NCBI RefSeq assembly: GCF_046630445.1 | Contig: NC_092333.1 | Location: forward strand, 101,778,501 to 101,842,500 | Length of the DNA stretch: 64,000 nt | Source: Rutidosis leptorrhynchoides | Taxonomy: Eukaryota > Streptophyta > Magnoliopsida > Asterales > Asteraceae | Direction: 5' to 3' | In this document: positions 62,481 through 64,000 of the stretch, in pieces | Layout: each line of letters opens with the position of its first letter | How positions within the stretch are numbered: position 1 is the first letter of the stretch | Notes under the pieces: generated by a model | The model's input: the letters and a program-made list of their open reading frames with translations, nothing else | Told to the model about the DNA's origin: nothing | The model's database searches: none | Translations under genes and position numbers: made by a program

Positions 62481-64000
62481 TACCTTGGATGGGGCTCGTT
62501 GGGCCCGATAGATCTACCTTTAGGATTCGCGTCAATTAGGGGTCATTTCCTTAATTCTTAGGTTACCAGACTTGAAGGGGCGATATCCGGTTTAATAATC
62601 CAACCATATAATGTAGTTTTCGATTACTTGTGTCTATTTCGTAAAATATTTATAAAAGCAGCGCATGTATTCTCAGTCCCAAAAATATATATTCCAAAAG
62701 CATTTAAAAAGGGAGCAAATAAAACTCACTATAGTGTATTTTGTAGTAAAAATACATATGACGTCATAGAATAAGTGTAGGGTTGGCCTCGAATTCACGA
62801 ACCTATATCATTTATATGTACATTAACATATATACTCGTAATCAAACGAATTTATATATTATTAGTGCTATACTTGTTATTTAAATGATTTATGTTTTTC
62901 ATTAATAACTTACATATATTTATTTTATATATCTTACTTATTAAAATAATAATAATAGAGTTAAGTTATATGTTTTAGATATATTTTTGTGTAACTAATA
63001 TCTATTTGGTTAGAATAATACTAATAAATAACCAAAAGTCGTAATATATTTATAATAATAATATCAGTAGTTATAATAATAATAATAATACTCATTTTGA
63101 AATAATGATAATAATAATAATAATAAGTAAAAAGTTGTAATGTCTTTATAATAATAATAATAATACTTACAATTGTAATAATCATTTTTAATAATGATAA
63201 TAATAATGATAATACTAGTAATAATTTGTATGAAAATAAGATTAACAATATGGGTGATAATAATAATGATAATAATAATACTCATATTAATAATACTTAC
63301 AAAACTACTAATTTTACTATGAATGATAATCATGATAATAATTTAGTTGTAATAATAATAATAATGGTAAAAGTAATAACAATAATTAATATTTATAATA
63401 CTTAATAACAATAATACTAATAATAATAATACTTTTAATAATAATAATAACAAAAATAATAATATAAAAGGAGACTACCTTCAAGCAAATCCTAAAATAA
63501 ATGCCATAGCCCTGGCTCGAACCCGTGACCTCTCACGATAATCAACAACAAACCCAACTATTCCTCTATTCCGTACTTCCAGAATTAATTCCGAGATTAA
63601 ATCTATATATTCCACCTATCTGTCCTATCTTCTTCTTAAACCAACACCCATTTAACATTACTTCTTGTTATCATCTCATCATCATTTTATGTTTATACTA
63701 TCATCATCATCCTAACATAATAATAATATCCATCATCATCTTTCGTGAATCACCATTATCATCTTTATTCATGTTTTCAAGTATTATCATCAATATAACC
63801 TCATTCTAAACCTCATCATAATACGTTATCGAGCATAATATATCATCATCATTTTGCTATCGTTCGTCCTCATGTAACAAGTATATCATGATTAAATCAT
63901 CATCATCGTTAATCATAATAATATCACCATCATTATCGTACCCAATATTGCCTCACGTTTAGTCTTCTTTCAACAGATTCATACGAAGTATAAATGTTTA
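62481..64000 (-). repeat. H3 5' LTR, right part (continues beyond window)
   Basis: Resumes with CTTGGATGGGGCTCGTTGGG, the next segment of the reversed H LTR. It contains the sequence of the short ORF (about 62630-62790, here readable on the plus strand), an AAT-triplet-rich block (63040-63460) and a reversed B-box GGTTCGAGCCA (63513-63523, minus). No gene; the LTR start lies beyond 64000. Confidence 0.82.

Overview
The window is nuclear repeat DNA from a plant, probably a eudicot. I found no host gene. It is very AT-rich and consists almost entirely of nested LTR retrotransposons with plant-type Ty3/Gypsy proteins (Athila-like, and a chromodomain-bearing Tekay/Del-like element). The LTR ends and repeat style resemble families I associate with Asteraceae, but that is from memory and needs a database search.

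Nesting, from target duplications, terminal motifs and comparison with undisturbed copies in the same window. The scaffold is three members of one long-LTR, apparently non-autonomous family, here called H (LTRs of about 4.2 kb, ends TGTGACGACCC / GGGTCATCACA). H3 (minus strand) occupies 56936-64000 and was entered by H2 (minus). H2's internal region is 33840-36002, and its 5' LTR is 36003-38889 plus 55238-56935. H2's internal region was entered by H1 (plus), whose visible 5' LTR part is 14218-16130 and whose 3' LTR is 29598-33834.

Later insertions sit in this scaffold. Athila-1 (minus, 1-14217, left end outside the window) is in the H1 5' LTR. A young Tekay-like element (minus, 16141-23457, TSD CATCA) is inside the H1 primer-binding site. 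A solo LTR of another family (26554-28865, TSD TTATA) is in the H1 interior. A complete Athila-2 (minus, 38890-55232, TSD CATAT) is in the H2 5' LTR. A solo H-type LTR (58225-62475, TSD ATCCA) is in the H3 5' LTR.

Coding content. Athila-1 keeps a long gag-pol frame (5336-10489), a small zinc-knuckle ORF (4615-5031) and a third ORF of ATHILA ORF-1/envelope-position type (1410-2756). Athila-2 has the same layout with many stops and a frameshift. The Tekay element encodes one gag-pol-chromodomain frame interrupted by two nonsense codons. H1 encodes only a 168-residue protein.

The most unusual signals are: (i) paired GC-rich palindromes with constant 31-32 bp spacing, recurring at three different places in each Athila element; (ii) splice signals, conserved in both Athila copies, that would give the third ORF its missing ATG from an exon overlapping the small zinc-knuckle ORF; (iii) tRNA-like cassettes with a B-box and a following T-run inside the H LTRs; (iv) exact internal duplicates of polypurine-tract-like motifs.
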